DNA of 64,000 bases. Origin: Metabacillus litoralis. GTDB taxonomy: Bacteria > Bacillota > Bacilli > Bacillales > Bacillaceae. Location of the stretch: the NCBI RefSeq assembly GCF_020524045.1, contig NZ_JAIVKL010000016.1:1-64000 (forward strand), written 5' to 3'. Below, in pieces: positions 10,022-19,714 of the stretch. The translations under genes were made by a program, and so were the position numbers. Numbering within the stretch: the stretch's first letter is position 1; each line of letters opens with the position of its first letter. Below the pieces are notes generated by a model. That model had not been told where the DNA came from. It saw only the letters and a program-made list of their open reading frames with translations, and ran no database searches.

Positions 10022-10113
10022 AAAAACATCCCCCTATAATTTCTTCATAAATATAATATTATATTATTTTTATTATAATAACAATAATAAAATATAATAA
10101 ATAAAATAAAATA

Positions 10114-10141
10114 AAAAATACCTTATAAGTAAGGTATTTTT
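10114..10141 (-). terminator. Hairpin terminator downstream of the chemoreceptor gene
   Basis: A 12-base stem, AAAAATACCTTA paired with TAAGGTATTTTT, lies just after the chemoreceptor stop codon. It separates the chemoreceptor transcript from the intracellular mannanase gene. Confidence 0.75.
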
Positions 10142-10163
10142 AGAAATCAATGGTATTGTAGTA

Positions 10164-12194
10164 TTACTTCACTTTAAACTTTCCTATCAATTGCTCAAGA
10201 TCTACTATTGTACTAGCAAGTTTCTCTGCCAATGAATCTAGTTCTTCAGCTGCTGCTGCTTGCTCTTCAGTTGTTGCAGTCACTTCTTCGGTTCGATCAC
10301 TCACAAGTTTAGCTATTCTCACCATATTTAGCATTGTTTCTAAAATTTCTTCTTTTTTATCATTGATTGTATATATAGAATCTTCAACAAGCGTTATATC
10401 AGCAGATATTGTGTTAGTGCCCTTAATTATTTTATTAAAGCTATCTTTTGTATTATTAATTTTCTCTGTTTGATCCGAGAATATCTCATTAGATAGTTCT
10501 ACAATATCTGCACATCTTGTCGCTTGTGTATATATTTTTTTTAAGGACTTATCTATTTTCGAGGTCGATTCTTTTGTGTGCAATGAAAGATTTCTGACCT
10601 CATCCGCCACAACTGCAAATCCCCGACCAGCTTCACCAGCGCGTGCTGCTTCAATACTTGCATTTAATGAAAGTAAATTTGTTTGTTCGCTTATTTTGCT
10701 TATTATAGCTATAATTTCTTTTATCTCTTTCATATCAGTATTTAACTTCTTAATTGTATTGTTTAAGAGATTAAAATTACTTCCCATTTCCATATTTTTT
10801 GATATTAGTTCTTCCATATTATTTATTGATTCCATACTTAACATGTTCATTTGTCCAGTCGAGCTTGAAACATTCTTTATGTTATTTGTAACATCTAGTA
10901 TCTCAATTGATAAATCATTGATATCATTGTTGACTTTCTCTACCATACTAAATTGATCTGTTGCTCCTGTAGATACTTCTTCAATTGCAGTAGCTATATG
11001 TTCTGACGTGTATATTGATTCTTTGGAAATCCTTTTAAGGTGTTCTGCACTCTCAACAGCATATATTGAGATTACTTTATTTTCTTTTATGATTTCTTTC
11101 ATGTTCAAAATCATTTTATTAAAACTGTTTCCTAATTTACCTATTTCAGTGTTATTGACGTCAGCTTCTACCACTAAATCCCCTTTTTCGGCATATCGCA
11201 TAAGTTTAACAATTTTATTTATTGGTTTTGTAACACTAATTGTAATTAATATTCCAATAGTAGTTGATAAAATGACAAATAATCCTACGATTAACCAAAT
11301 GTAACCAATTACTCCATTTATCTCTTTCATTAAGTAAGAATTTTGTGTGGAGATAATTAATTCCCATCCGTTCTCCATTTTATTTTCATAAGCTAAAGAG
11401 TCACCACTACTAAAATTTGAGTCTACAATATTAGATCGTTGTGTACCGACCTTATCTTTACTATTACTAGCAATTACTGTATTAGTATTATTAATAATAT
11501 CCATGCTTCTATTACTGGAAGAGTGACCAGCATTAAACAATCCGTTAAAAATCTCCTGTTTAACTCTCAAGACTAAAAATCCCATGTGCTTACCAAATTC
11601 ATTGTTCATCGATTTGACCACATATATATTTTCGAAATCTTCACTTATTCCTGTTAACCACATTACTTCCCCTTTAGTAGCTTTTACTGTTGATTTAATT
11701 TCTTTCATTAATATTTCAACATCAGAAGAAGTTCCAGTATTTCCAAATACAATTCCATTGTCTTTCAAAAAATACATATGACTAATATTTTCATTTCTGT
11801 ATATTATAGATGAAAAATAATCTTTTGCTTCTGACTGTACTTTTAAGATTTCGTCTTTTGATTGATTATCATCCTGGGCAAAGTCTTTGATTAATTCAAT
11901 ATTTGAATATGGTATTAATGTAATCCCTTCAATATCTGTAATTGTCTTCTCTAAGTTCTGAGTTAATAAAGTACCCATTTCATCTGTCATATCGATTACT
12001 TTTTTTTCTATTGAATCTTTCGAAACTGAATATACAAAAACCGCTATTAATATGCTTGGAACAACACTGCATAGGATAATTGAAATTAATAATTTTGATT
12101 TTAATGTCAGTTTTTCTCCTCTTTTAATGAAGGGTATTTTGTTAAGTACGGATCTTAACCTCTTATCTAAGCCTAAATTTTTACTATCTTTCAT
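10164..12194 (-). CDS. Methyl-accepting chemotaxis protein (transmembrane chemoreceptor)
   Basis: A 676-residue chemoreceptor. A first membrane segment at about residues 33-52 and a second at about 290-315 enclose a roughly 235-residue extracellular sensor domain of Cache type (contains [14 protein letters not shown]). A HAMP linker (ITKPINKI-like, [20 protein letters not shown]) and a long helical signalling domain follow. The hairpin tip reads [19 protein letters not shown] then [15 protein letters not shown], the hallmark of MCPs. It would signal to CheA/CheW. It sits between two mannanase genes in the same orientation, suggesting that its ligand is a mannan-derived sugar or a binding-protein complex; that is inference. 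RBS AGAGGGG precedes the ATG. Confidence 0.92.
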   Translation of the reverse strand: MKDSKNLGLDKRLRSVLNKIPFIKRGEKLTLKSKLLISIILCSVVPSILIAVFVYSVSKDSIEKKVIDMTDEMGTLLTQNLEKTITDIEGITLIPYSNIELIKDFAQDDNQSKDEILKVQSEAKDYFSSIIYRNENISHMYFLKDNGIVFGNTGTSSDVEILMKEIKSTVKATKGEVMWLTGISEDFENIYVVKSMNNEFGKHMGFLVLRVKQEIFNGLFNAGHSSSNRSMDIINNTNTVIASNSKDKVGTQRSNIVDSNFSSGDSLAYENKMENGWELIISTQNSYLMKEINGVIGYIWLIVGLFVILSTTIGILITISVTKPINKIVKLMRYAEKGDLVVEADVNNTEIGKLGNSFNKMILNMKEIIKENKVISIYAVESAEHLKRISKESIYTSEHIATAIEEVSTGATDQFSMVEKVNNDINDLSIEILDVTNNIKNVSSSTGQMNMLSMESINNMEELISKNMEMGSNFNLLNNTIKKLNTDMKEIKEIIAIISKISEQTNLLSLNASIEAARAGEAGRGFAVVADEVRNLSLHTKESTSKIDKSLKKIYTQATRCADIVELSNEIFSDQTEKINNTKDSFNKIIKGTNTISADITLVEDSIYTINDKKEEILETMLNMVRIAKLVSDRTEEVTATTEEQAAAAEELDSLAEKLASTIVDLEQLIGKFKVK

Positions 12195-12242
12195 TTCTCG
12201 AACCCCTCTACTTTTTTAATACCATATTTAACTGATAAAAAA

Positions 12243-12275
12243 ATAGAGTTGGCTTAACAACCAAGCCAACTCTAT
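12243..12275 (-). terminator. Strong hairpin terminator after the giant mannanase
   Basis: A perfect 13-base stem, ATAGAGTTGGCTT with AAGCCAACTCTAT, around a 7-base loop. It lies just after the stop of the 1677-residue gene and before the chemoreceptor gene, with A/T runs on both flanks. Confidence 0.85.
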
Positions 12276-12284
12276 AAATAGATA

Positions 12285-15200
12285 TTACGATTTTACATTT
12301 TTCCTATTGTATATTAATATTCCTCCAATTAGTAACAAAGTAATACCAATCACGAGAACATTAAACTTACTAGAAGCAGTTTGTGGCAATAAATTATTAT
12401 TATCTTCTGATTTGTCTTGTTTCTTGTCTGTTTCTGAGTCTGTTCCTGGATCTGTTTCTGGGTCTGTTCCTGGGTCTGTTTCTGGGTCTGTTCCTGGATC
12501 TGTTCCTGGGTCTGTTCCTGGATCTGTTCCTGGGTCTGTTCCTGGATCTGTTCCTGGATCTGTTCCTGGGTATGTTCCTGGATCTGTTCCTGGATCTGTT
12601 CCTGGGTATGTTCCTGGATCTGTTCCTGGGTCTGTTCCTGGATCTGTTCCTGGATCTGTTCCTGGATCTGTTCCTGGATCTGTTCCTGGGTCTGCTTCCT
12701 CAATTAATTCTATAGAATCAACAAATATTGTTCCAACAGGTTCATCAACAAGACCTAAATATAGATTAAATTCAATTATCTCACTAGGATCTAACTCTCC
12801 TGACCCTCCGTACCATGCTGGATAATCAAACTCATCAAAAGGAATCTCAATTATTTGCGGATCTTCCCCACCTTCTAGAGTTCGTGTAACTTCCATTACC
12901 TCATTTGATCCTGTTTTTACTTGTATCGTAAACTTAACAGAAGATTCCGAAACTTTTATCCATAGTTTAAGTTTATCAAAGCTAGTCCAATCGACATTTG
13001 GTAAAGTAGTAATTAAACCAGCATAACCAGGTCCAGTAAGATCATAATCAAGCTTTAGAGAATGGTCCCCACTTTCTTTGAATTCTTCACTTAAAGTGCT
13101 AGTAATAGATCCTCCACCTGTATTACGATTTCCATACCTATTTAAAAACTCATTTAGATTCTCATAAGAGTCAAAATTATCTATTAGTCGAGTTTGTATA
13201 AATCTAATATCATCAACTAATAAACTACCTTTTACAGGTGCTTCACCCTTCTGAACGATAAAACTAAAACTTTTTAATTTATCGACATCAATGGTTTCGT
13301 TTTCATTATCATTATGTCGAAAACTATTTAAAGGAAGATTAATAAATGTGCTTTTATTACCCGAGACAGAAACATTTTTTCTCCAAACTTTATTATCTTC
13401 AGTTTTTAGTAATAAAGTTAATTCTCGATTGTATCCATCAGGATCTATCCAAAATTGTAAGGTGTCATAAGCACTTCTTTTTACGACTTCCAATTCTTTT
13501 TCTAAACCAGCAAATGATTTTGTTCCCAGATCATAATCAATTTTCAATGAATACTCACCACTATTTTTTGATACAGTGTTAAGTTCAATAGTAGCATCTC
13601 CACCATTTGGTACTGGAGAATATGAGGTTTTTGCTAATAGACTTTCTCCTCCGTAATGTTCTCCTGCATCAATAATATGTGGGAGTAGTTTACTAGGGAA
13701 AGAGATCTCACCTGAACCTACTGCTACTTGTAATTTACTAATCTGATAATTATTATTCTCTTCTGGAAAATAAATCCTCAAGTATTTCACATTTGTTGGT
13801 AGATTTTTAACATTGTAATTTGTTTTATACCATTCACCGCCTAAATAGCTAACCTCAGCAGTTACTTCATCGAATTTTTCCCCATCTTCGGAAATGAAAA
13901 GTGTAAAGTTCTGTATTTCACTAGGCTTAGACTCACTGAATGTCTCTAGTTTAATAGAATTCATGTCACCTAATGTCCTATATTGTATAAAGGCTTCCTC
14001 ATTATCTGTACGAACAAGTTTTGATTGATCTTGACCAGTTAATTCTTTATTTTCATTATTAAAATCTAAGTTATTGCTATAATAAAACATATTAGTGAAA
14101 TCATCCATATTATCAACTAGTACACCTGAACTCATTAAAGGTTTCACAGGTCTTAATACTGTTCCATCTCCAACATATTCAATCGAAACATTTCTTATTT
14201 CCCCTGATTCCTTTTTTCCTTCTGGATAAACAATTTTTAATTGATTTGCTTCTTCTACTTCAGCGCTTGATAAATAATATTGTGATTCTGATTTTTCAGG
14301 AGTCACTTCCTTAAAATTAATACCATCGCTTGATAGATAAAATTTAAAATCGGCTTCCCCATTAGTAGAAGCATCGATAGTGAAAGATAAAATCGAACTC
14401 GGAGTTCTATAAATAATAGATTGATCATCTGAATAGTATTGTTTAGATTGATCATCCATAGAATCTTCTAATGTATATTTTGCTACAATTGGTCCTATTA
14501 CATTCGAATAAGGGCTTTCTCCACTGTCATTTACACCCTTTACTCTGTAAAAGTATTCTTTGCCAGATATTGCTGTTAAATCTCCGAACATATCTTCTCC
14601 AGGAGCAACATCATCAAGAATTCCATCACCGATAATTTCCCAACCTCCTGAAAGATTTAAGCTTCTTTCAACAGTATAAGAACTAGCTCCCGTTGATCCT
14701 CTCCATTTAAGGGTAGAAATAGATTCAGATTCAAACATAACTGGTGGTTGCTCTGGCTTAGGCATTTCTGGAGTATTTTCACCTTGAATTTCATATGCTT
14801 TTTCCCTAAGCAACTTCATTACATTAGAAGCATCATAATAATCACCAGAAGGCATACCAGGCCAATGATAAGGGCGGTATAGAATTCCATCAACAACCAT
14901 TTCATCGTGTCGGATAAATCCTCCATTAAAACTATGTGGTCTTAAGCTCCAAAGCATTGCTCCAGATGTTCCTGTTTTTATCACTTCATCCAACATAGTC
15001 TCTATTTCTGATGTTGGTTTAAATCCAAATTCACCAACGATAAATGGTTTTCCATTTTGTGAAGCTATTGCTTTATCTTCTATTACTTTGTTCGCATAAT
15101 TACCGCTATAATAATGACTCTTCACAATATCTATGTTGGGATCTTTTAATGCTTCATCAGATATATTTTTATAGGTATGAGGTAATTCCATCTGATTTCC

Positions 15201-17318
15201 TGAAATCAACAACTGATTTGAATTTATACTCTTGTAATGAGCTGCAATTTCAGCCATCCATTCTGGTGCAACCATTAACTCGTTACCTGTTTCCCAAGCT
15301 AATATTGCCGGATCATCTTTATATTTAACACCTGTATAGCTATTAACTCTGTTTAACACTTTTTCCATAACGATCTTAAAGTCTTCAATTAGTTGTGGAT
15401 CTGAGTAAAAATCTAACCTTTCTTTACCTCTAAAGTGAGCAAAGTCAGTAATTCCTCCTGGTGGCCAATCCCAATTATCTATGAAAGGTATGATTACTCT
15501 AATTTCATACTCATTAGCAATCTGTAGTAATTTATCCATAGATTTAAATGCTTCTTCGTTTATTTCTCCAGGACCGGTAATATGTCGTATTGCATTTTCA
15601 GGGTCATTTTTATCCTTTACCGTTAAAGAATACGTTCTAAATACCTTACCTCCAACTTGCTCTATCGTTCTAATTGCATCTTCTTGTTCAAAAGCTGTGG
15701 GCATTATCCCTCCTGCTTCATCTTCATTGTATAAAGCTCCAGGATAATTATATGAAATAAAACGGAACTCGTTTTCTCCATCGAAAAGTTTATCACCCTT
15801 GGTGGAAATAAAATGATCAAAAAGAGATTCCATTTTATTTCTTGCATTATCAAATTCAATCAATGCATCTTCAATTTTTGTTATTTCATTTTTTATTATG
15901 TCCTCTGTCGATTCTGGATCAATAGAAATATCTTTTGCATGTAAAATTGTTTGATCAAACTTATTGTATGACTCTTCAGAATATTCACCATAACCAGAGC
16001 CAATTATAGCCTTAGAAATGATTATCTCAGCATTCTCAATTTTAAATTTCAAATCATCTAGTAAGCTAGAATTTTCTATAGGACCAATTGCATCACTCAG
16101 TACAGGTTCTCCAGCAATACCAGCAGTATCAACAGGTGTAACCTCTAATTTTATAAATTTACCTATTAATTCATTAGTAGGAATATACTCTTTTCCAATC
16201 GCTTTTGAGATTTTAGTATATTCCCCATCTACCCCATCAGATTGTAGCCAACGATATATTGAATATCCTTCACTTATTCCAGTTTCATGAGTATATTCAT
16301 AATTTCCAACTAATTTTTTAGTTACTTTCGCTTCACCCGTTATAATAACGTTACTTACAACTGGAGCTGTTGGTAAAGGTTCAGCTACTACTGGATCACC
16401 TATATAAAAATCATCGTAATAGGCTTTTTCACTAGCGTCAGAAACATAAATTATTACATTATCATTTTCGCCGCTATTAAAACTCACTTCATATTCAAAC
16501 CATTCATCTTGAGCAGAAGTATAATTCTCTGCAATAGTAGATTCATCAGCTCCTAATACTTTATATGCTGCTCCTCCACCACCTTTTCCATAAAAAGATA
16601 GGGTATAGTCAGTGTTAGGGCTGACGTCAACAGTATATTTGATACCATTCCAATCTTGCGGACCATTTACCTCTAATGAATGTTCACCGGAATTTTTATC
16701 GTCACTTGATATGACAAATTTAGAATTATCTCCTGTATTCCAGCCTGTAAAATCACCTGTTTCAAAATCACCGTTACTAACTAAATTTTTTAGCTCTTCT
16801 GTTAAAGTAAAATCATCATAATAGGCTTTTTGACCTGAATCTGAAATATAAACTATAACACTATTATTTTCTCCGCTATTAAAATTCACTTCATATTCAT
16901 ACCATTCTTCTTGAGCAGAGGTATAATTCTCTGCAATAGTAGATTCATCAGCTGCCAATACTTTATACGCAGCTCCTCCTCCACCTTTTCCATAAAAAGA
17001 AAGTACATAATCTGTATTCGGCTTTACTTCAACTATATGTTTAATCCCGTTCCAATCTTGAGGACCACTTACCTCTAGAGAATAATCACCTTTATTGAAT
17101 TCATCTAATGTTACTTTAAATTTTGGACTTTCACTTGTGTTCCAGCCTGATAAGTCCCCTGTTTCAAAACCACCATTAGTAATTAAATTATTCTCTTCTG
17201 CATTAGCAATACCTACCTTATATCCAAAAATACTTCCATAAGGAGATATAATTGTAATTAAAAGAATAAATATTAATGCCAGTGAAATGCTCCTATTTTG
17301 TAGCTTTTTTCTTCGCAT
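12285..17318 (-). CDS. Giant cell-wall-anchored multidomain GH5 mannanase
   Basis: A 1677-residue exported enzyme. Order: signal peptide (about 1-40); two near-identical carbohydrate-binding-like modules (about 45-175 and 180-312, each starting NGG/NGD-FETGD and holding GPQDWNGIK); an Ig-like module (about 320-415); a helical linker; a GH5 barrel (about 500-860) with acid/base in WETGNEL (about 676) and nucleophile in VGEFGF (about 760); an Fn3 module (about 860-945); then further beta-sandwich modules, including two CBM11/27-like ones ending near 1525. A PGTD/PETD/PGTY stalk follows, then LPQTA, a hydrophobic helix and basic tail, a sortase signal. It probably holds mannan at the cell surface and cuts it. 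RBS AGGGAGAGGG precedes the ATG. No sortase gene is in the window. Substrate rests on neighbours and GH5 similarity. Confidence 0.87.
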   Translation of the reverse strand: MRRKKLQNRSISLALIFILLITIISPYGSIFGYKVGIANAEENNLITNGGFETGDLSGWNTSESPKFKVTLDEFNKGDYSLEVSGPQDWNGIKHIVEVKPNTDYVLSFYGKGGGGAAYKVLAADESTIAENYTSAQEEWYEYEVNFNSGENNSVIVYISDSGQKAYYDDFTLTEELKNLVSNGDFETGDFTGWNTGDNSKFVISSDDKNSGEHSLEVNGPQDWNGIKYTVDVSPNTDYTLSFYGKGGGGAAYKVLGADESTIAENYTSAQDEWFEYEVSFNSGENDNVIIYVSDASEKAYYDDFYIGDPVVAEPLPTAPVVSNVIITGEAKVTKKLVGNYEYTHETGISEGYSIYRWLQSDGVDGEYTKISKAIGKEYIPTNELIGKFIKLEVTPVDTAGIAGEPVLSDAIGPIENSSLLDDLKFKIENAEIIISKAIIGSGYGEYSEESYNKFDQTILHAKDISIDPESTEDIIKNEITKIEDALIEFDNARNKMESLFDHFISTKGDKLFDGENEFRFISYNYPGALYNEDEAGGIMPTAFEQEDAIRTIEQVGGKVFRTYSLTVKDKNDPENAIRHITGPGEINEEAFKSMDKLLQIANEYEIRVIIPFIDNWDWPPGGITDFAHFRGKERLDFYSDPQLIEDFKIVMEKVLNRVNSYTGVKYKDDPAILAWETGNELMVAPEWMAEIAAHYKSINSNQLLISGNQMELPHTYKNISDEALKDPNIDIVKSHYYSGNYANKVIEDKAIASQNGKPFIVGEFGFKPTSEIETMLDEVIKTGTSGAMLWSLRPHSFNGGFIRHDEMVVDGILYRPYHWPGMPSGDYYDASNVMKLLREKAYEIQGENTPEMPKPEQPPVMFESESISTLKWRGSTGASSYTVERSLNLSGGWEIIGDGILDDVAPGEDMFGDLTAISGKEYFYRVKGVNDSGESPYSNVIGPIVAKYTLEDSMDDQSKQYYSDDQSIIYRTPSSILSFTIDASTNGEADFKFYLSSDGINFKEVTPEKSESQYYLSSAEVEEANQLKIVYPEGKKESGEIRNVSIEYVGDGTVLRPVKPLMSSGVLVDNMDDFTNMFYYSNNLDFNNENKELTGQDQSKLVRTDNEEAFIQYRTLGDMNSIKLETFSESKPSEIQNFTLFISEDGEKFDEVTAEVSYLGGEWYKTNYNVKNLPTNVKYLRIYFPEENNNYQISKLQVAVGSGEISFPSKLLPHIIDAGEHYGGESLLAKTSYSPVPNGGDATIELNTVSKNSGEYSLKIDYDLGTKSFAGLEKELEVVKRSAYDTLQFWIDPDGYNRELTLLLKTEDNKVWRKNVSVSGNKSTFINLPLNSFRHNDNENETIDVDKLKSFSFIVQKGEAPVKGSLLVDDIRFIQTRLIDNFDSYENLNEFLNRYGNRNTGGGSITSTLSEEFKESGDHSLKLDYDLTGPGYAGLITTLPNVDWTSFDKLKLWIKVSESSVKFTIQVKTGSNEVMEVTRTLEGGEDPQIIEIPFDEFDYPAWYGGSGELDPSEIIEFNLYLGLVDEPVGTIFVDSIELIEEADPGTDPGTDPGTDPGTDPGTDPGTDPGTYPGTDPGTDPGTYPGTDPGTDPGTDPGTDPGTDPGTDPGTDPETDPGTDPETDPGTDSETDKKQDKSEDNNNLLPQTASSKFNVLVIGITLLLIGGILIYNRKNVKS
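12425..12692 (-). repeat. 12-bp tandem repeat encoding a PGTD stalk
   Basis: About 22 copies of a 12-base unit (plus-strand form GGATCTGTTCCT, with GGG/GGA third-base variation) encode a Pro-Gly-Thr-Asp spacer between the last binding module and the sortase signal. Variants encode PETD and PGTY. Because the unit is a multiple of three, length changes preserve the frame. Confidence 0.95.
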
Positions 17319-17424
17319 ATTCCCTCTCCCTTTCTACTTTATACCAATCAAAATACTCAAAAAATAATCAACCATAAATCACCTCCTATATATATTATTA
17401 TTTTTATATTTTTTTCTTATTTTT
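17319..17424 (-). other. Leader of the giant mannanase gene
   Basis: About 100 bases of AT-rich untranslated leader between the predicted -10 element and the ATG. It contains the ribosome binding site and no convincing secondary structure or short reading frame. Confidence 0.5.
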
Positions 17425-17462
17425 ATTATAAGACATATACTTTAATTTTGTAAACGCTTTAT
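17425..17462 (-). promoter_or_regulatory. Sigma-A-like promoter with overlapping operator/cre-like site
   Basis: Reading the minus strand, TTTACA (17449-17454) is followed by 18 bases and TATAAT (17425-17430), an almost ideal vegetative promoter for the giant mannanase. A cre-like sequence, AAAGCGTTTACAAAA (17447-17461), overlaps the -35 box, so CcpA or the local LacI-type repressor could block polymerase here. Confidence 0.7.
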
Positions 17463-17590
17463 TTACTACAAAATAAAAAATAAGAAATATTTCATGATAA
17501 AACTTGTCTTTAGTAAGGTTAAACATTGACAATCCTATAAATTAGTAGCTTTACAATTACCTAAAAATAAATAAATAATAAGAAAATAAA

Positions 17591-17622
17591 AAAATCCTGT
17601 GACTTTATAGCCACAAGATTTT
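17591..17622 (-). terminator. Hairpin terminator after the secreted GH5 gene
   Basis: Stem AAAATCCTGTG / CACAAGATTTT with a T-rich tract on the minus-strand 3' side. It lies 40 bases after the stop of the 614-residue mannanase. The rest of 17463-17590 is AT-rich with no gene. Confidence 0.7.
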
Positions 17623-17661
17623 CATTAAGATTTCAGATGTTTATCTAATTTTATTAATTAC

Positions 17662-19506
17662 CTACCATTGGCGGATAAATTGCCATTGTTGATTAAAGTC
17701 TTCATTAAAATCAGATTGTACAATTCCAATTCCTTCGCTTAAACTACCACCTGGAACTTCCATAGCTTTGTTACTCCATATATTTCTAATAGAAAAATAT
17801 CCATTTCGGAGATCTTGAATTATCCACCTTTGATTAATCTGATCCCTGTCTTCATTCTGTACGATATTAGCATTATTATGTCTAAAGTAATTTTCGACTT
17901 CTATAGATTTCCAATTACTTACACTTTTCATTTCAAAACCTTCCTCTTCAATTCCAAATGTAAACTGTTGTGCTAAACCACTATTATCAGACCATTGCTG
18001 TAATTGTATATTATTTTGTGTTGATGAACCAGGCACATCCAAAACTAATCCACTATTCCGATTTATGAGCTTATATCCACCATTTGTATCTATAGACCAG
18101 TTCCCCTCTACTCCAACTAAATTAATACCTTTGATCCGATAATATACCTCTCCCCCTGGATAAGTAGGATCTACCCATGGAGTATCTAAGTCATTTGGTG
18201 AGCAATTGCATACATTTGACCATGGACCATAAGGTGAGTTAGAGCGCTGGATAATATATTCAGAAGCAAATGTAGCTCCTCTCCATGTAATCGTTCCATT
18301 AGAATTACTAGTTAAAATAGGTGTACTCGGGATTCCATGACTTGGAATCACTCTCCCGTCTATCCAGTATGCGTGTTCACGTAATTTTTGAGCTCTTTCC
18401 TTCATGTCCTCATTTGTTCCAGGATAATGTAAAGTAAAACCATCGTTATGTTGCACATAACCATATTGATCATTATGTCCAAATAATGACCAGTAAGAGT
18501 CTCCAGATATATTTGAATTACTTCTTATTGTATATAACCACTCTTCAAGATGATCGACAGACCCATTATTCCATGAATACTCTCCAACCACGAACGCTTT
18601 ACCAGCATTTGTGACATCTAATGCATGTGCATTCAATTCATCTATATTTGGTGGATAGTAATGTGCATCAATAATATCTATCTCATTTACTTTTACTGCT
18701 GGCCAATCGACACCAAATCTAGATCCAGCTGATATTAAATGATTACTGTCAATAGATTTAATATGATTTGCAATTGTCTGATACCAATTTTGCTTTTCAT
18801 GAAACATATCTGTTTCCGTTTCGAGTTCATTACCAATTTGCCAAGCTAATATAGCTGGTTCATCCTTTAATTTGATTCCAGTATATACATTGGTATGGTT
18901 TAATAGATCAGAAATATACTGTTTATATCCATTAATAATATTACTATCAGTATAAAATTTATCCCATTCTACTAGATCCTCATTTCCGTATTCATCTTTT
19001 CCATCATATCCATACCAACGCACCCAAGTTTTCTTACCTCCATGATAATAATCCCAATTATCTACTAAAGGAATAATAATTCTTAAACCTCGTTCTTTAG
19101 CAGCTGTAATAGCATAATCAATTCGACGAAGTGCTTCTTCACTTAAAGGACTGTTCTTATCAGGTTTCAGTGTAAGATTATACCCATTCTTAATACCAAC
19201 ACTTGCCCCCAAGGTATGTGAACGAACAACAGTAGCACCCATCTCTACAGCAGTATCTAAGACATCATTTACACGAAATGCTGTTGGATAACTTTGAGTG
19301 TCTCCTGTATTTTCATCCAATCCTAACCAATAGATATTTGGACCTGAATACTTAAATACTTCTCCATTCAGCATAAGATTTTTACCTTCTCTGTATACAA
19401 AGTCAGTAATTGGGGATGCTTCTACTTTTTTGATATCAGTACTAGAGAACAAGAGTGTAAATAACATAGAGGTAATTAAGAGTATTTGAGTAGTTTTCCT
19501 TTTCAT
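17662..19506 (-). CDS. Secreted GH5-type mannanase with ricin-type lectin domain
   Basis: A 614-residue secreted hydrolase. The signal peptide spans about residues 1-31. The GH5-type barrel, about 35-390, shares GPNIYWLGLDEN and DNWDYYHGGKKTW-like segments with the intracellular paralogue. The acid/base is in WQIGNELE (about 227) and the nucleophile in VVGEYSW (about 306). An Fn3-like module (ITWRGATFASEYIIQRS) covers about 395-470. A C-terminal ricin B/CBM13-like beta-trefoil starts at YKLINRNSGLVLDV and contains QLQQWSD and NQQWQFIRQW repeats, likely for polysaccharide binding. There is no sortase signal, so the enzyme is released. RBS AGGAGG precedes the ATG. It is the first enzyme after the ABC transporter in transcription order but has its own promoter region and terminator. 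Confidence 0.87.
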   Translation of the reverse strand: MKRKTTQILLITSMLFTLLFSSTDIKKVEASPITDFVYREGKNLMLNGEVFKYSGPNIYWLGLDENTGDTQSYPTAFRVNDVLDTAVEMGATVVRSHTLGASVGIKNGYNLTLKPDKNSPLSEEALRRIDYAITAAKERGLRIIIPLVDNWDYYHGGKKTWVRWYGYDGKDEYGNEDLVEWDKFYTDSNIINGYKQYISDLLNHTNVYTGIKLKDEPAILAWQIGNELETETDMFHEKQNWYQTIANHIKSIDSNHLISAGSRFGVDWPAVKVNEIDIIDAHYYPPNIDELNAHALDVTNAGKAFVVGEYSWNNGSVDHLEEWLYTIRSNSNISGDSYWSLFGHNDQYGYVQHNDGFTLHYPGTNEDMKERAQKLREHAYWIDGRVIPSHGIPSTPILTSNSNGTITWRGATFASEYIIQRSNSPYGPWSNVCNCSPNDLDTPWVDPTYPGGEVYYRIKGINLVGVEGNWSIDTNGGYKLINRNSGLVLDVPGSSTQNNIQLQQWSDNSGLAQQFTFGIEEEGFEMKSVSNWKSIEVENYFRHNNANIVQNEDRDQINQRWIIQDLRNGYFSIRNIWSNKAMEVPGGSLSEGIGIVQSDFNEDFNQQWQFIRQW

Positions 19507-19531
19507 AGTGTATCCTCCTATTGCAGCAGTA

Positions 19532-19547
19532 TTGTTAACGCTTACAA
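19532..19547. promoter_or_regulatory. LacI-type operator-like inverted repeat before the secreted mannanase
   Basis: TTGTTAACGCTTACAA is an imperfect palindrome with a central CG and TTGT/ACAA ends, the form of LacI/GalR-family operators. It sits 26-41 bases upstream of the start codon, downstream of a TTATAT-like -10 candidate, where a bound repressor would act as a roadblock. Confidence 0.55.
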
Positions 19548-19714
19548 TTTGATATAAAAAAACTAATCTGGGAAAAAAATAATAGTGTGATTATCTTAGA
19601 TAATTATAGTCGGTTTCTACGTTACCAAAACTCCCCATTCGGAAGGAGATAGAATGGAAAGTTTTGATATGTAGAATGGATCTATATACGCAGACTCTAC
19701 TTTAGAAGTAATTA

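Noticed and set aside
12425-12692. 12-bp tandem repeat considered as a non-coding satellite or origin iteron
   Set aside because: It stays in frame inside a surface protein between the last binding module and the sortase signal, so a protein stalk explains it.
12383-12825. Long open frames on the plus strand and alternate minus frame across the PGTD repeat
   Set aside because: They are by-products of the 12-base repeat in the giant mannanase and have low-complexity products (VPGS or QEQI repeats).
17319-17424. Giant mannanase leader examined as a riboswitch
   Set aside because: AT-rich with no stable conserved-looking stems or terminator/antiterminator pair.
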